A stretch of DNA of 64,000 nt. Source: SFHK01 sp963618055 (GTDB lineage: Bacteria; Bacillota; Clostridia; Christensenellales; Aristaeellaceae). Of this stretch, positions 52,079-60,856 are shown piece by piece. Within the stretch, counting starts at the first letter, position 1; every line of letters begins with the position of its first letter. The notes under the pieces are model-generated. The model was not told where the DNA came from and did no database searches. It worked only from the letters and a program-made list of their open reading frames with translations. Made by a program: the position numbers and the translations under genes. The stretch spans positions 1 through 64,000 of the forward strand of contig CAVERI010000003.1 in the NCBI GenBank assembly GCA_963618055.1. The letters are read 5' to 3'.

Positions 52079-55078
52079 ATGAGGACGGTTCGATACGCTT
52101 TTCCGGTGCTTGTCGTGGTGCTGATGCTGGTTTTAGTCGGCTGCGGGCCCAAGACGGACACGACGGACAAGGATCCGCTGTCCGATTATTCCGTGGACGT
52201 GAAGCTGCCCTTCTCCACGTCGGGTGCGGTGAGCGTGACGCAGGCGCCGGGCTACACGATTCGCCCCGAAACGCCGGTAAAGATTCTCGGCTGGCTGAAC
52301 GAGCAGCTGGATTCTGCTGTGCAGGACGCGTATACCGAGCTGTCGCTCGGCTCCTTGGGCACGGCGGTGCGCAACCTTCAAAAGCGCCTGATCGAGCTGG
52401 GGTATATGACGGGCACGGCGTCCGGCACGTTTGATCAGGCGACCGCGCAGGCGGTGCGCCTGTTTGAGGCGGCCTATGGCCGAACGGCCACCGGCGTGGC
52501 GTCGCAGCTGATGCAGGTGTACCTGTTCTCGGACAGCGCGAGGATTTACACCGGCATCGAGCCGATTACCACCCAGCAGGCCTCCACCGGCTATCAGCAG
52601 CTGGAGCGCGGCAGCACCGGCACGGCGGTTACACGCCTTCAGACCCGGCTGATTGAGCTTGGATACATGGACGGGACGGCGAACGGCGTGTTCGACCAGA
52701 CCACGGAAAACGCCGTGAAGGCGTTTGAGGCGGCCTACGGTAAGCAGCGCACCGGCGTCGCGACCGTTTCGATGCAGAGCTACCTGTTCGCCGACAGCGC
52801 GCTTCGAGCCGGCCAGAGCGCCCAGACGACCGCAAGGCCGACCGCCGTTCCCGCGGAGGACGATGACGACGGGTCGGATACGATTACCTATAAGGCGCTT
52901 CAGTACGGCAGCAAGGGCGACAGCGTGAAGCGGCTTCAGCAGCGGCTGAAGGATCTGGGCTACCTGTCCGGCAAGGTGGACGGCATTTACGGAAACGCTA
53001 CGGTGAAGGCCGTGAAGGCGTTTGAAAAGGCCTATGGCCAGAAGCAGACCGGCATTGCGTCCGTGGGCATGCAGATGCACTTGTATGCCGACGACGCGCT
53101 TGCCTACGGCTCCGCCACCCCGGCGCCGACCACGGCCGCGTCGGAGGATACATACCGCACGCTTTCCAAGGGCAGCTATGGCGAGGATGTTGTGGCGCTT
53201 CAGGCGCGGCTGAAGAAGCTGGGCTACCTGAGCGGCAAGGCCGACGGCTACTATGGCGATGACACCGCCAGCGCCGTGCGCGCCTTCGAGAGCCGGCATG
53301 GGCGCACGCAGTCCGGCGTGGCGACGGCGGCGATGCAGAAGTTTCTGTATTCGGACAGCGCAATGTCCAATAATTCCGACGACAGCGGTCAGGTCTCGTA
53401 TACCGCGCTTTCGGAAGGCAGCTACGGCAGCGGCGTTTACGCGCTGCAGCAGCGGCTGATTGAGCTGAATTTCATGGCCGGAACGCCGACAGGCTATTAC
53501 GACGCGAATACCGTGGAGGCCGTGAAGGCGTTTGAGGCGGCTTATGGCCGAAATGAAACCGGCGTGGCGACGGTTGCGCTTCAGGAAAAGCTGTACGCCG
53601 ATGACGCGCCGACCGGAAATGTGACCACACCCACCGACGGCACCTACAAGCGGCTGAAAAACGGCGACAAGGGAGCCAACGTCGCGCGGCTTCAGGCGCG
53701 GCTGATTGAGCTGGGCTATCTGTCCGGCACGGCAGACGGCTATTACGGATCGGGCACGGAGGAGGCCGTGATGGCGTTTGAGGCTGCCTATGGCAAAACG
53801 CCGACCGGCATTGCTACCTCCGAATTGCAGAGCTATCTGTATTCGGATTCGGCGTATTACAACACGGACGGCGACGTGGCCGTGAGCTATTCCACCCTTT
53901 CCAAGGGCGACAGCGGCAGCGAGGTTCAGAAGCTGCAGCAGCGCCTGAAGGAGCTGAACTACCTCACGGGCAAGTGCGACGGAAAATACGGCGCGGAGAC
54001 CGTGAGCGCCGTGAAGGCGTTCCAGAAGGCGCTGGGGCTCAAGCAGACGGGCACGGCCAGCGCGGCGCTTCAGAAGGAGCTGTATTCCGACGACGCGCCC
54101 ACGAAAACCTCCACAACGGTGGTCACGGTCAACAAGACCGCCTATGTAAGCGTCGCGAAAACCAATGTGTATGCGTCCATCAGCGATTCGGAGCCGATGG
54201 CGACCCTGTCCATCGGCGCGGAGGTTACCATCCTGCGCACGCGCGGCGACTGGGCGGAAATTCGCAACGCGTCCGGCGACGTGGCGTATGCGAAGCTGGC
54301 CGATTTCGCGCTTTCGTCGGAGTCCTCGGGCGACAGCGGAGAGAGCGAAACGGTCGTGACCGTGAACGCCTACGCGATGGTGGTAAAGGATCTGGTAACC
54401 GTGTATTCCGAGCCGGATGAGCTGTCCGACAAGCTGGGCACGCTTTCCAAGGGCGCGACCGTCACGTGGACGCGCACGCGCGGCAGCTGGGCGGAGGTAA
54501 AGAACTCCGGCGGCAGCAAGGGCTATGTGCGCACGAGTCAGCTTACGGTGCTGGAGGAGCTGGACGACAGCGCCTCCGCCGGAGATACGAAGACGAGCGC
54601 GTATTCCACCCTGAAAAACGGCTCGAAGGGTGACAGCGTGAAGAGCCTGCAACGGCGGCTCAAGCAGCTGGGCTACTTCGACGGCGACATCGGCGGCAAC
54701 TACCTTACAAAGACGACGAAGGCCGTGAAGGAATTTCAGGCGGCCATCGGCATGAAGCAGACGGGCACGGCTACGGCGGGGCTTCAGGAGATTCTGTTTT
54801 CAAACGCCGCGCCGTCCGCCGGGCAGTACGCGGAGCCGGAGACCGGAAGCTATCAGGAGCTGAAAATCGGAGATACCGGCAGTGCCGTGGAAACCCTCCA
54901 GTATCGTCTGGCGGCGCTCGGCTACCTGAACGCGCCGGACGCGGAAATCGGCAGCTTTGATTCCGCCACGCGCAGCGCGGTTATCGACGTGCAGAGTGCC
55001 ATGGGCATCACCGCCGACGGCATCGCATCCGCGGAGCTGCAGGCGTTCCTCTCGTCGGACGCGGCGAAGGGGCTGTAA
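52079..55078 (+). CDS. Lipoprotein with nine peptidoglycan-binding repeats and two SH3 domains
   Basis: A 999-residue lipoprotein. The lipobox is LVGC (residues 19-22). Nine PG_binding_1 modules of about 70 residues plus linkers are seen, each with a Y-L-GS-G--V--LQ-RL-ELGY pattern, then T--AV-AFE-AYG and a TG-A---LQ-YL end. Seven come first (about 80-680), then two SH3-like domains (about 685-840, ending GDWAEIRNASGDVAYAKLAD and GSWAEVKNSGGSKGYVRTSQ), then two more PG modules. No catalytic domain is visible, so it looks like a cell-wall tether or scaffold. The ATG at 52079 has GGGAGGA 7 bases upstream. The DNA repeats are diverged, not tandem-identical. Confidence 0.9.
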   Translation: MRTVRYAFPVLVVVLMLVLVGCGPKTDTTDKDPLSDYSVDVKLPFSTSGAVSVTQAPGYTIRPETPVKILGWLNEQLDSAVQDAYTELSLGSLGTAVRNLQKRLIELGYMTGTASGTFDQATAQAVRLFEAAYGRTATGVASQLMQVYLFSDSARIYTGIEPITTQQASTGYQQLERGSTGTAVTRLQTRLIELGYMDGTANGVFDQTTENAVKAFEAAYGKQRTGVATVSMQSYLFADSALRAGQSAQTTARPTAVPAEDDDDGSDTITYKALQYGSKGDSVKRLQQRLKDLGYLSGKVDGIYGNATVKAVKAFEKAYGQKQTGIASVGMQMHLYADDALAYGSATPAPTTAASEDTYRTLSKGSYGEDVVALQARLKKLGYLSGKADGYYGDDTASAVRAFESRHGRTQSGVATAAMQKFLYSDSAMSNNSDDSGQVSYTALSEGSYGSGVYALQQRLIELNFMAGTPTGYYDANTVEAVKAFEAAYGRNETGVATVALQEKLYADDAPTGNVTTPTDGTYKRLKNGDKGANVARLQARLIELGYLSGTADGYYGSGTEEAVMAFEAAYGKTPTGIATSELQSYLYSDSAYYNTDGDVAVSYSTLSKGDSGSEVQKLQQRLKELNYLTGKCDGKYGAETVSAVKAFQKALGLKQTGTASAALQKELYSDDAPTKTSTTVVTVNKTAYVSVAKTNVYASISDSEPMATLSIGAEVTILRTRGDWAEIRNASGDVAYAKLADFALSSESSGDSGESETVVTVNAYAMVVKDLVTVYSEPDELSDKLGTLSKGATVTWTRTRGSWAEVKNSGGSKGYVRTSQLTVLEELDDSASAGDTKTSAYSTLKNGSKGDSVKSLQRRLKQLGYFDGDIGGNYLTKTTKAVKEFQAAIGMKQTGTATAGLQEILFSNAAPSAGQYAEPETGSYQELKIGDTGSAVETLQYRLAALGYLNAPDAEIGSFDSATRSAVIDVQSAMGITADGIASAELQAFLSSDAAKGL

Positions 55079-55095
55079 TGGAATAGACAAGGAAA

Positions 55096-55131
55096 GCGCG
55101 GGCGAACGCACAAAAACACGTTCGCCCGCGC
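55096..55131 (+). terminator. Hairpin after the repeat lipoprotein gene
   Basis: A 13-base-pair stem (55096-55108 with 55119-55131) with a 10-base loop. There is no U tract, so terminator function is likely but not certain. The following 55132-55264 shows no gene or clear signal. Confidence 0.55.
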
Positions 55132-55264
55132 GCTTCATATGAGCTGTACGATGGCAATCCCATACTCGTGAATACATAGATGGGGAAGGCTTGGTTCTTC
55201 CGCACAAGCGGTCATGTGTCCCGCACGCACGGGATTTACGGAGGTTGGGTAAAAACGGCTTGGG

Positions 55265-55756
55265 TCACAGTGAAAAGCGGTAGGCGTCTTCCTCGCGGGC
55301 GAGGGCTTGCAGGAAGGCCTCGTTTGCCGGGTCTTGCGCGAGAAGGCGCACGGCGGCGCGCGCGGCCTTTACGAAGGACGGATTCAGGCCGCGGATGCCA
55401 TAGCCGCACAGCGGGCAGAGCATCCACGCGCGGCGATCCATGCGCACGTCCCACAGTTGCTTCTTTTCGGAATAGTAGGGCGATAGCGGAAACAGGCGGC
55501 AGAGAAATGGGCGATTCTCGCGTGCGCACGGTGCGGCGCAGCGCACGGCCTCCGCGTCCAGTTCGGTTACGGGCAGGCGGGAAAGCAGCGTCTCGGCCCA
55601 TGGCATATCCGCTTCCTCCTCGCCGGGCCATAGCCAGACGAGGCCGCCGGCGTCCCTGTCCATCTTGCAGCAGGCGTGGCCGCACAATTCGCCGCAATCC
55701 GTCAAAAGCGGCGTGAGATTTTTGAGCATGTCTCGGGCTTCCCAAATGGCGTTCAT
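55265..55756 (-). CDS. Cysteine-cluster (YkgJ-like) protein
   Basis: A 163-residue protein with clustered cysteines: CGELCGHACCKM near residue 21, CAAPCARENRPFLCRLFPLS near 73, and CPLCGYGIRG near 113. The pattern resembles the YkgJ/Fe-S-or-zinc cluster family, whose function is not settled. There is no signal peptide. GGAGGTTTT precedes the ATG at 55756. It is divergent from a ferredoxin gene, sharing back-to-back promoters, which may indicate a common iron or redox theme. Confidence 0.75.
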   Translation of the reverse strand: MNAIWEARDMLKNLTPLLTDCGELCGHACCKMDRDAGGLVWLWPGEEEADMPWAETLLSRLPVTELDAEAVRCAAPCARENRPFLCRLFPLSPYYSEKKQLWDVRMDRRAWMLCPLCGYGIRGLNPSFVKAARAAVRLLAQDPANEAFLQALAREEDAYRFSL

Positions 55757-55792
55757 GGCAAAACCTCCGGGAATGTCGTTTTCCTACCGGAA

Positions 55793-55821
55793 ATAATATC
55801 ACAAAATGCGCAAATATACAA
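55793..55821 (-). promoter_or_regulatory. Promoter of the cysteine-cluster gene
   Basis: On the minus strand TTGTAT (55821-55816) and TATTAT (55798-55793) are spaced by 17 bases. The -35 directly abuts the ferredoxin -35. Confidence 0.68.
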
Positions 55822-55850
55822 TTGCATTTCCGCGGGATTGATGTTATAAT
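55822..55850 (+). promoter_or_regulatory. Promoter of the ferredoxin gene
   Basis: TTGCAT (55822-55827) and TATAAT (55845-55850) are spaced by 17 bases, with TGT making an extended -10. Confidence 0.8.
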
Positions 55851-55882
55851 AAGCGCGTACAATTTTATGGGAGGTGTCATTT

Positions 55883-56053
55883 ATGGCATACCAGATCACC
55901 GATAAGTGCGTTTCCTGCGGCGCGTGCGAGGGCGAGTGCCCGGTGAGCGCGATTTCCGCCGGCGACGGCAAGTACGTTATTGATCCCGATACCTGCATTT
56001 CCTGCGGCGCTTGCGCGGCGACCTGCCCGGTTGGCGCTCCCGAGGAAGCCTGA
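55883..56053 (+). CDS. Small 2[4Fe-4S] ferredoxin
   Basis: A 56-residue clostridial-type ferredoxin. Two C-x2-C-x2-C-x3-C-P motifs are intact: CVSCGACEGECPVSAI and CISCGACAATCPVGA. The protein carries low-potential electrons in anaerobic metabolism. The ATG at 55883 lies 6 bases after GGGAGGTG. It has its own promoter and a strong terminator, so it is monocistronic. Its length matches typical Clostridium ferredoxins (about 55 residues). Confidence 0.96.
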   Translation: MAYQITDKCVSCGACEGECPVSAISAGDGKYVIDPDTCISCGACAATCPVGAPEEA

Positions 56054-56064
56054 GATCAAACGTG

Positions 56065-56106
56065 AAAATCAAGGCGGGGAAGGAAGCTTCTCCGCCTTGA
56101 TTTTTA
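56065..56106 (+). terminator. Terminator of the ferredoxin gene
   Basis: A long stem (56066-56081 with 56088-56103, about 16 pairs including one G-U) with a 6-base loop ends in a T run. Confidence 0.93.
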
Positions 56107-56147
56107 CGCTGGCGCGGAAAAGACACAGAAGCGGCAGGGTTTGGGTC

Positions 56148-56176
56148 TTGGCAAAATGAGCAAAAAGGCGTATAAT
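56148..56176 (+). promoter_or_regulatory. Promoter of the second peptidoglycan-binding gene
   Basis: TTGGCA (56148-56153) and TATAAT (56171-56176) are spaced by 17 bases. Transcription near 56183 excludes upstream starts and supports ATG 56222. Confidence 0.78.
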
Positions 56177-56221
56177 ATTGGTAAGGATTTTTGCTTGCGG
56201 GCGGCATGCCCATGGGGAGAT

Positions 56222-57925
56222 ATGAAAAAAACGCTGATCAGGGGACTTGCGATCGCGCTGATCGTCTGTCAGCTGGCGGCCTGTCCGGCGCTGGCAGCGG
56301 GATCGGTTGCGTATGGCGAGAAAAACGAAGAGATCGTGACGATGCAGAAGCGCCTGAAGGAGCTGGGGTATTTCTCCGGCGAATGCACAGGCTTCTTTGG
56401 CGAGTTCACGAAAACGGCGATTGAGAATTTCCAGAAGGCGAATGGGCTGGTCGTGAACGGCGAGGCCGACGCGGAAACGCTTGCCGCGATGGGGAAGACA
56501 AACGCCGTTACCAAAAAGCAGTATATCGAAAATTCCCAGAAGGGCGAGACGATTGAGATCACGCTTCAGGCGGGCGATACCGGCAAAAACGTGCGTAAAT
56601 TGCAGGAATACCTGATTCGTCTGGGGTATCTGAAGCAGGTGATTACCGAGGTCTATGACGACGGAACCGAGTATGCCGTGCGCTTTTTTCAGCTGGTCAA
56701 TCACCTGAAGGTGACGGGTATCGCCAATCCCGAGACGCTCAACCGCCTGACGAGCTCAAGCGCGATTTCCGCGGAGGGCTATGAGGAAAAGTACCGGCTG
56801 AAGTTTGGCGACCATGGCAGCGACGTGAAAACGCTTCAGCGGTATCTCAAGGAGCTGGGCTATTTCTCCGGCGACAACACGGCGCAGTTCGGCAAGAAAA
56901 CGCAGGAGGCCGTGATTCTGTTCCAGCGGTTCAACGGGCTGGAGGAAACGGGTGAGTGCGACCTGACGATGCGGCTTATGCTGCTGTCGGGGCAGTGCGT
57001 TTCGCGATATATGGCCGATCAGGCGGAGGCTGAGAAGGAATTAAAGAAGGATGACGACTGCGAGGCCGTGCAGCTTCTCAAGCGGCAGCTGGCGGAGCTG
57101 GGCTTTTACAGCGGGGAAACCAGCGGAACGACCTTCACGGACGCGCTGGAAACGGCGGTAAAGCTGTTTCAGACGGCAAACGGCCTGACGGCGACCGGCA
57201 TAGCGGACGCGTACACGCGCCGGATGATCAACGCCGGGGATTGCGTGGATATGTCGGCGTATACGGACGCGATGTCTGCCTGTGCGCTTCGTCAGGGGGA
57301 TAAGGGCTACGCGGTGCAGCTTCTTCAGGCGCGCCTGAAGGCGCTGGGTTATTACGACGGCAAGGTGAGCGGCGAGTACGACAAGGCGACGGCGACGGCG
57401 GTTACGTATTTCCAGCGCGGGCATGAGTTAGAGGAGACCGGCGAGGCGGATGAGGAGACGCGCGCGCGGATGAATTCCTCCGACGCGCTGTCCTACGAGG
57501 TGGCGCGCAGCCGTTATTTTGAGCGCAAGGAAGCCGAAAAGAACGAGGACAAGCTGAACAAGCTGTGCGAGCGGGCGATTGCCTGCGTAGGCAGCGTGTA
57601 CGAAGCCGGAAAGGCCGGCCCGGAAAGCTATGGAAACGCGGGCATGGTATACGCCTGCTTCAAGGAAATCGATATTACGCTGGAGCCGACGATCAGTCTG
57701 CAGCTGGAATATGCGAGGAAGCAGGAGGGCTGGAACGAAAGCGTCCGGCAGGTAAAGGTTGGCCAGCAGGTATTTCTGAAAAAAGGACAGACGGTGCTGA
57801 CGGGCATCTACGTCGGCGACAGCGTGTTTATCTACGCGTCACCCGTGGAGGAAAAGGTAATCGCCGTTCGCAGCGTCATGAGCACGGGAAAATATGAATT
57901 TATCGGATCCATCTCCTATTTCTGA
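56222..57925 (+). CDS. Secreted peptidoglycan-binding protein with a degenerate NlpC/P60-like domain
   Basis: A 567-residue exported protein with a signal peptide ending near PALAA (residue 26). About five PG_binding_1-like modules cover residues 30-410 (MQKRLKELGYFSGECTGFFG, LQRYLKELGYFSGDNTAQFG, LQARLKALGYYDGKVSGEYD). The last about 125 residues resemble NlpC/P60: AIACVGSVYEAGKAGPESYG, then NAGMVYACF and GIYVGDSVFIYA. The catalytic Cys position (usually DCSG) reads GNAG, and the usual HVGIY reads LTGIY, so both key residues are replaced. SD spacing at ATG 56222 is short (GGGGAG two bases before), yet no better start exists. The 3' end overlaps the next gene by 32 bases. Confidence 0.82.
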   Translation: MKKTLIRGLAIALIVCQLAACPALAAGSVAYGEKNEEIVTMQKRLKELGYFSGECTGFFGEFTKTAIENFQKANGLVVNGEADAETLAAMGKTNAVTKKQYIENSQKGETIEITLQAGDTGKNVRKLQEYLIRLGYLKQVITEVYDDGTEYAVRFFQLVNHLKVTGIANPETLNRLTSSSAISAEGYEEKYRLKFGDHGSDVKTLQRYLKELGYFSGDNTAQFGKKTQEAVILFQRFNGLEETGECDLTMRLMLLSGQCVSRYMADQAEAEKELKKDDDCEAVQLLKRQLAELGFYSGETSGTTFTDALETAVKLFQTANGLTATGIADAYTRRMINAGDCVDMSAYTDAMSACALRQGDKGYAVQLLQARLKALGYYDGKVSGEYDKATATAVTYFQRGHELEETGEADEETRARMNSSDALSYEVARSRYFERKEAEKNEDKLNKLCERAIACVGSVYEAGKAGPESYGNAGMVYACFKEIDITLEPTISLQLEYARKQEGWNESVRQVKVGQQVFLKKGQTVLTGIYVGDSVFIYASPVEEKVIAVRSVMSTGKYEFIGSISYF

Positions 57926-58673
57926 CGCGATCGACGCGTCGGCGGCGCGCGCGGATGAGTGCGTGTGCGATTTGCAATGCGAGGGCTTCCGGATTCTTCA
58001 GAAGCCCGGCGCGTTTCGGTTTGGAACGGACGCGGTGCTTTTGAGCGATTTCGTGCGCCTGAAGCGGAACGCGCGCGTCGCTGATCTGGGCACAGGAACC
58101 GGGATTATCGCGATTCTGCTGGCGGCGCATCATCCGGACAGCGTGATTGACGCGGTGGAGCTTCAGCCGGATATGGCGGACATGGCGGCGCGCAGCGTGC
58201 GAATGAACGGGCTGGACGCGCGCGTGAGGGTGCATTCGATGGATATGCGCGAAGCGCCGGAAAGGCTGGGAAACGGCCGGTACGACGCGGTGGTGTGCAA
58301 TCCGCCGTATTTCAAGGCCGGGGCGGCGCTGGTTTCACAAACGGAAAGCAAGCGGATTTCGCGGCACGATGTGTCGATTACACTGGATGAAATCTGCCGG
58401 ACGGCGAATCGCCTGCTGAAAAGCGGCGGGCGGTTTTCGGCCGTGTTTCCGGCGCAGCGCGTCTTTGAGCTGATGACGTCGATGGAGCGCTTTCGGCTGT
58501 CGCCCAAGCGCATACGCTGCGTGCAGCACACGGCGGCGCACGCGCCGGGGCTTATGCTGGTTGACGGCGTAAAGGATGGAGGCGCGCAGCTTCACTGGCT
58601 GCCGCCGCTGGTGCTTCGAAACGAGGACGACGCGCCGACCGCCGAATGGAAACGGATTTACGGAGAGAATTGA
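57894..58673 (+). CDS. tRNA1(Val) adenine-37 N6-methyltransferase-like protein (TrmN6/YfiC-like)
   Basis: A 259-residue SAM methyltransferase. GAFRFGTDAVLLSDFV is the typical N-terminal box, ADLGTGTGIIAILLA the SAM loop, and CNPPYFK the N6-adenine catalytic NPPY motif. This fits the TrmN6 family found in Bacillota. The ATG at 57894 lies inside the end of the preceding gene, and the 32-base overlap implies coupling. The exact RNA target is inferred from the family only. Confidence 0.88.
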   Translation: MNLSDPSPISDAIDASAARADECVCDLQCEGFRILQKPGAFRFGTDAVLLSDFVRLKRNARVADLGTGTGIIAILLAAHHPDSVIDAVELQPDMADMAARSVRMNGLDARVRVHSMDMREAPERLGNGRYDAVVCNPPYFKAGAALVSQTESKRISRHDVSITLDEICRTANRLLKSGGRFSAVFPAQRVFELMTSMERFRLSPKRIRCVQHTAAHAPGLMLVDGVKDGGAQLHWLPPLVLRNEDDAPTAEWKRIYGEN

Positions 58674-58675
58674 AC

Positions 58676-58722
58676 AGCGCCCGCTCCGCCGAGACGATGA
58701 ACGTTTCGGCAGAGCGGGCGCT
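58676..58722. terminator. Hairpin between convergent trmN6-like and glgB genes
   Basis: An 11-base-pair outer stem (58676-58686 with 58712-58722) with a 5-base-pair inner stem. It begins 3 bases after one stop and ends 8 bases before the other. There is no strong U tract. Confidence 0.6.
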
Positions 58723-58729
58723 TGATACA

Positions 58730-60754
58730 TCAGGCTTTCTTCGATTTTTCGAGAACGAGGCAGGTGAGGCAGGGAATGTCCAGAACGATGCTCTCGCCGC
58801 GCGCGGTCGGTTGGGAGGAATAGCGCTCCGTGCGGTCAACGCGGCCGAAGCCGCCAAAGGCGCGCTCGTCGCTTGTGAAAATCACCTCATACGCGCCTCC
58901 GCCCACGGTGTGCACAGGCAGCGTGAAGCTGCGCGCGTCGTTGGTGTCGTGGAAGTTGAACACGTAGATCAGCCCGCCCTTGGAGAAGGCCATCACGGCG
59001 GCGCTTGCGTCAATCCACAGGTTCTCGGCGTCGCGCTTGCACATCACGCGGTATTTGCGCGCAAACTTGAGCATGGCCGTGTCGAAGGCGAGCAGCTGGC
59101 TGTATTTCAGATAGCCGTTGTCGGCCAGCGACCATTGCCGGCGGGCGTAGTGGAAGCTGTAGCCGTTGCCCTCGCGGGGGAAATCAATCCACTCGGGGTG
59201 GCCGAACTCGTTGCCCATGAAGTTGAGATAGCCGTCGCAGGCGAGCGCCAGCGTGACGAAGCGAATCATCTTGTGCAGCGCAATGGCGCGGTCGATCACG
59301 GGGGAATGGTACGCGCGATCCATGCCCGTGTACATTTCGGAATCCGCAAGGCGGAAAATAATCGTCTTGTCGCCGACCAGCGCCTGATCGTGTGATTCGC
59401 AGTAGCCGATCACCTTTTCCTGCGGGCGGCGCGTGGTAAGCTCGTGCCACATCTCATACAGGTTCCAGTGGGAGCAGCCCGCGCTCTTGATCATGCGAAT
59501 CCAGAAATCCGGAACGCCCATGCCCAGCCGGTAATCGAAGCCGATGCCGCCGTAGCGGATGGGCAGGCACATGCCGGGCATGCCGCTCATGTCCTCGGCA
59601 ATGGCCACGGCGAAGGGGTTGATGGCGTGAATCAGCTCGGTAGCCAGCTGAAGGTAGGTCACGGCCTCCACGTCGGTGTTCAGGCTGAAATATTTATCGT
59701 AGCCCGTGAAGCATTCGCCCAGACCATGATTGCGGTAGATCATGGAGGTTACGCCGTCAAAGCGGAAGCCGTCGAAGTGGAACTCCTCCTGCCAGTATTT
59801 GATGTTGGAAAGCAGGAAATGAATCACCTCGTGCTTGCCGTAGTTGAACACGCGGGAGCCCCACGCCTCATGCCAGCCCTCCGCGCCGGGGCGCAGAAAC
59901 TGCGTCTCGGTGCCGTCGAACATCGAAAGCCCCTCGTTTGTGTTCGCGCAGGCATGCGAATGCACCAGATCGAGGAACACGAGCATGCCCATTTCGTGCG
60001 CGGCGTTAATCAGCCGCTTCAGCCCCTCCGGCTCGCCGTACCAGCTGGAGGGCGCGAAAAAGTTGCTCACCTGATAGCCGAAGGAGGCGTAATATGGATG
60101 CTCCATAATGGCCATCAGCTGAACGGCGTTGTAGCCGTCCCTCTGAATGCGGGGAAGGATATTTTGCGTAAATTCGTCGTAGCTGCCGATGCAGCCGTCC
60201 TCAGTGGCCATGCCGACGTGCGCCTCATAAATGGCCAGCGGCGCAACCTTCCGGCGGCCATAACCGCCGTCCGTCCATGGAAAGGGCTTCTCCGGCTCCC
60301 ATACCTGACCGGCGAAGCTGTGGTCGGCGGGATCCTGAATTACCTTGCGGATATAAAGGGGGATGCGGTCGAAGCGCTGCCCCTCATGCGTCACCTGAAC
60401 CTTGACGCGCTGGCCGTGCTTCAGCGCGTCCGCGCCCTCCAGAAGAATTTCCCACGTGCCGCCCGCGTCAACGCGGCGCATCGGGTGGCTTTCGCGGTTC
60501 CACTCGTTGAAATCGCCAATCAGGTGCATCTCATCTGCGCCGGGCGCCCACTCGCGGTATACCCAGCCCGTTTCAGTGCGGTGAATGCCATAGTACATAT
60601 AACCGTTGGCAAACGACGTCAGATCCGCGAGATCGCCCAGCAGCGTGCGCCGAACCTCGGCGTGCCGATCCATGCGCAGGCGAATGTCGGATGCGTAGTT
60701 CTGAAGCCACGGGTCGATTTTCATGATTTTCTGCTGCGTATCGGTGCGCTTCAA
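58730..60754 (-). CDS. glgB: 1,4-alpha-glucan branching enzyme, eukaryotic-like (GH13_8-type)
   Basis: A 674-residue glycogen branching enzyme. An N-terminal CBM48 (WAPGADEMHLIGDFNEWN) precedes the GH13 barrel: LVHSHACANTNEGLSMFDGT, nucleophile Asp in DGFRFDGVTSM, acid Glu in AIAEDMSGMPGMC, and ESHDQALVGDKT. IDPWLQNY, YNAVQLMAIMEHPYYASFGY, GFDYRLGMGVPDFW and YLNFMGNEFGHPEWIDFPRE match human GBE1-type enzymes much better than E. coli GlgB. The TTG at 60754 has GAGGTG 6 bases upstream; an ATG at 60724 lacks a ribosome site but is the alternative. No other glycogen gene is nearby. Confidence 0.94.
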   Translation of the reverse strand: MKRTDTQQKIMKIDPWLQNYASDIRLRMDRHAEVRRTLLGDLADLTSFANGYMYYGIHRTETGWVYREWAPGADEMHLIGDFNEWNRESHPMRRVDAGGTWEILLEGADALKHGQRVKVQVTHEGQRFDRIPLYIRKVIQDPADHSFAGQVWEPEKPFPWTDGGYGRRKVAPLAIYEAHVGMATEDGCIGSYDEFTQNILPRIQRDGYNAVQLMAIMEHPYYASFGYQVSNFFAPSSWYGEPEGLKRLINAAHEMGMLVFLDLVHSHACANTNEGLSMFDGTETQFLRPGAEGWHEAWGSRVFNYGKHEVIHFLLSNIKYWQEEFHFDGFRFDGVTSMIYRNHGLGECFTGYDKYFSLNTDVEAVTYLQLATELIHAINPFAVAIAEDMSGMPGMCLPIRYGGIGFDYRLGMGVPDFWIRMIKSAGCSHWNLYEMWHELTTRRPQEKVIGYCESHDQALVGDKTIIFRLADSEMYTGMDRAYHSPVIDRAIALHKMIRFVTLALACDGYLNFMGNEFGHPEWIDFPREGNGYSFHYARRQWSLADNGYLKYSQLLAFDTAMLKFARKYRVMCKRDAENLWIDASAAVMAFSKGGLIYVFNFHDTNDARSFTLPVHTVGGGAYEVIFTSDERAFGGFGRVDRTERYSSQPTARGESIVLDIPCLTCLVLEKSKKA

Positions 60755-60827
60755 CGAAATCACCTCAACTTCCGGCGGCGCAAGCCCGCCCATTGTGACA
60801 AACGATACTCAACGCTTGTCAGTATAC

Positions 60828-60856
60828 ATTATACCGTATGAGCGCGAAAAAAACAA
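60828..60856 (-). promoter_or_regulatory. Promoter of glgB
   Basis: On the minus strand TTGTTT (60856-60851) and TATAAT (60833-60828) are spaced by 17 bases. The -35 abuts the fucosidase -35. Confidence 0.78.

Noticed and set aside
52133..54652. An 839-codon minus-strand frame opposite the repeat lipoprotein
   Set aside because: Antisense of repeated modules, Arg/His/Leu-rich, with no motif.
52320..55078. Possible tandem DNA repeats or CRISPR-like array
   Set aside because: The periodicity comes from protein modules of about 70 residues plus variable linkers. The DNA copies are diverged and there are no spacers.
55180..55716. A plus-strand frame of 178 codons
   Set aside because: Arg/Pro-rich shadow of the cysteine-cluster gene on the minus strand.
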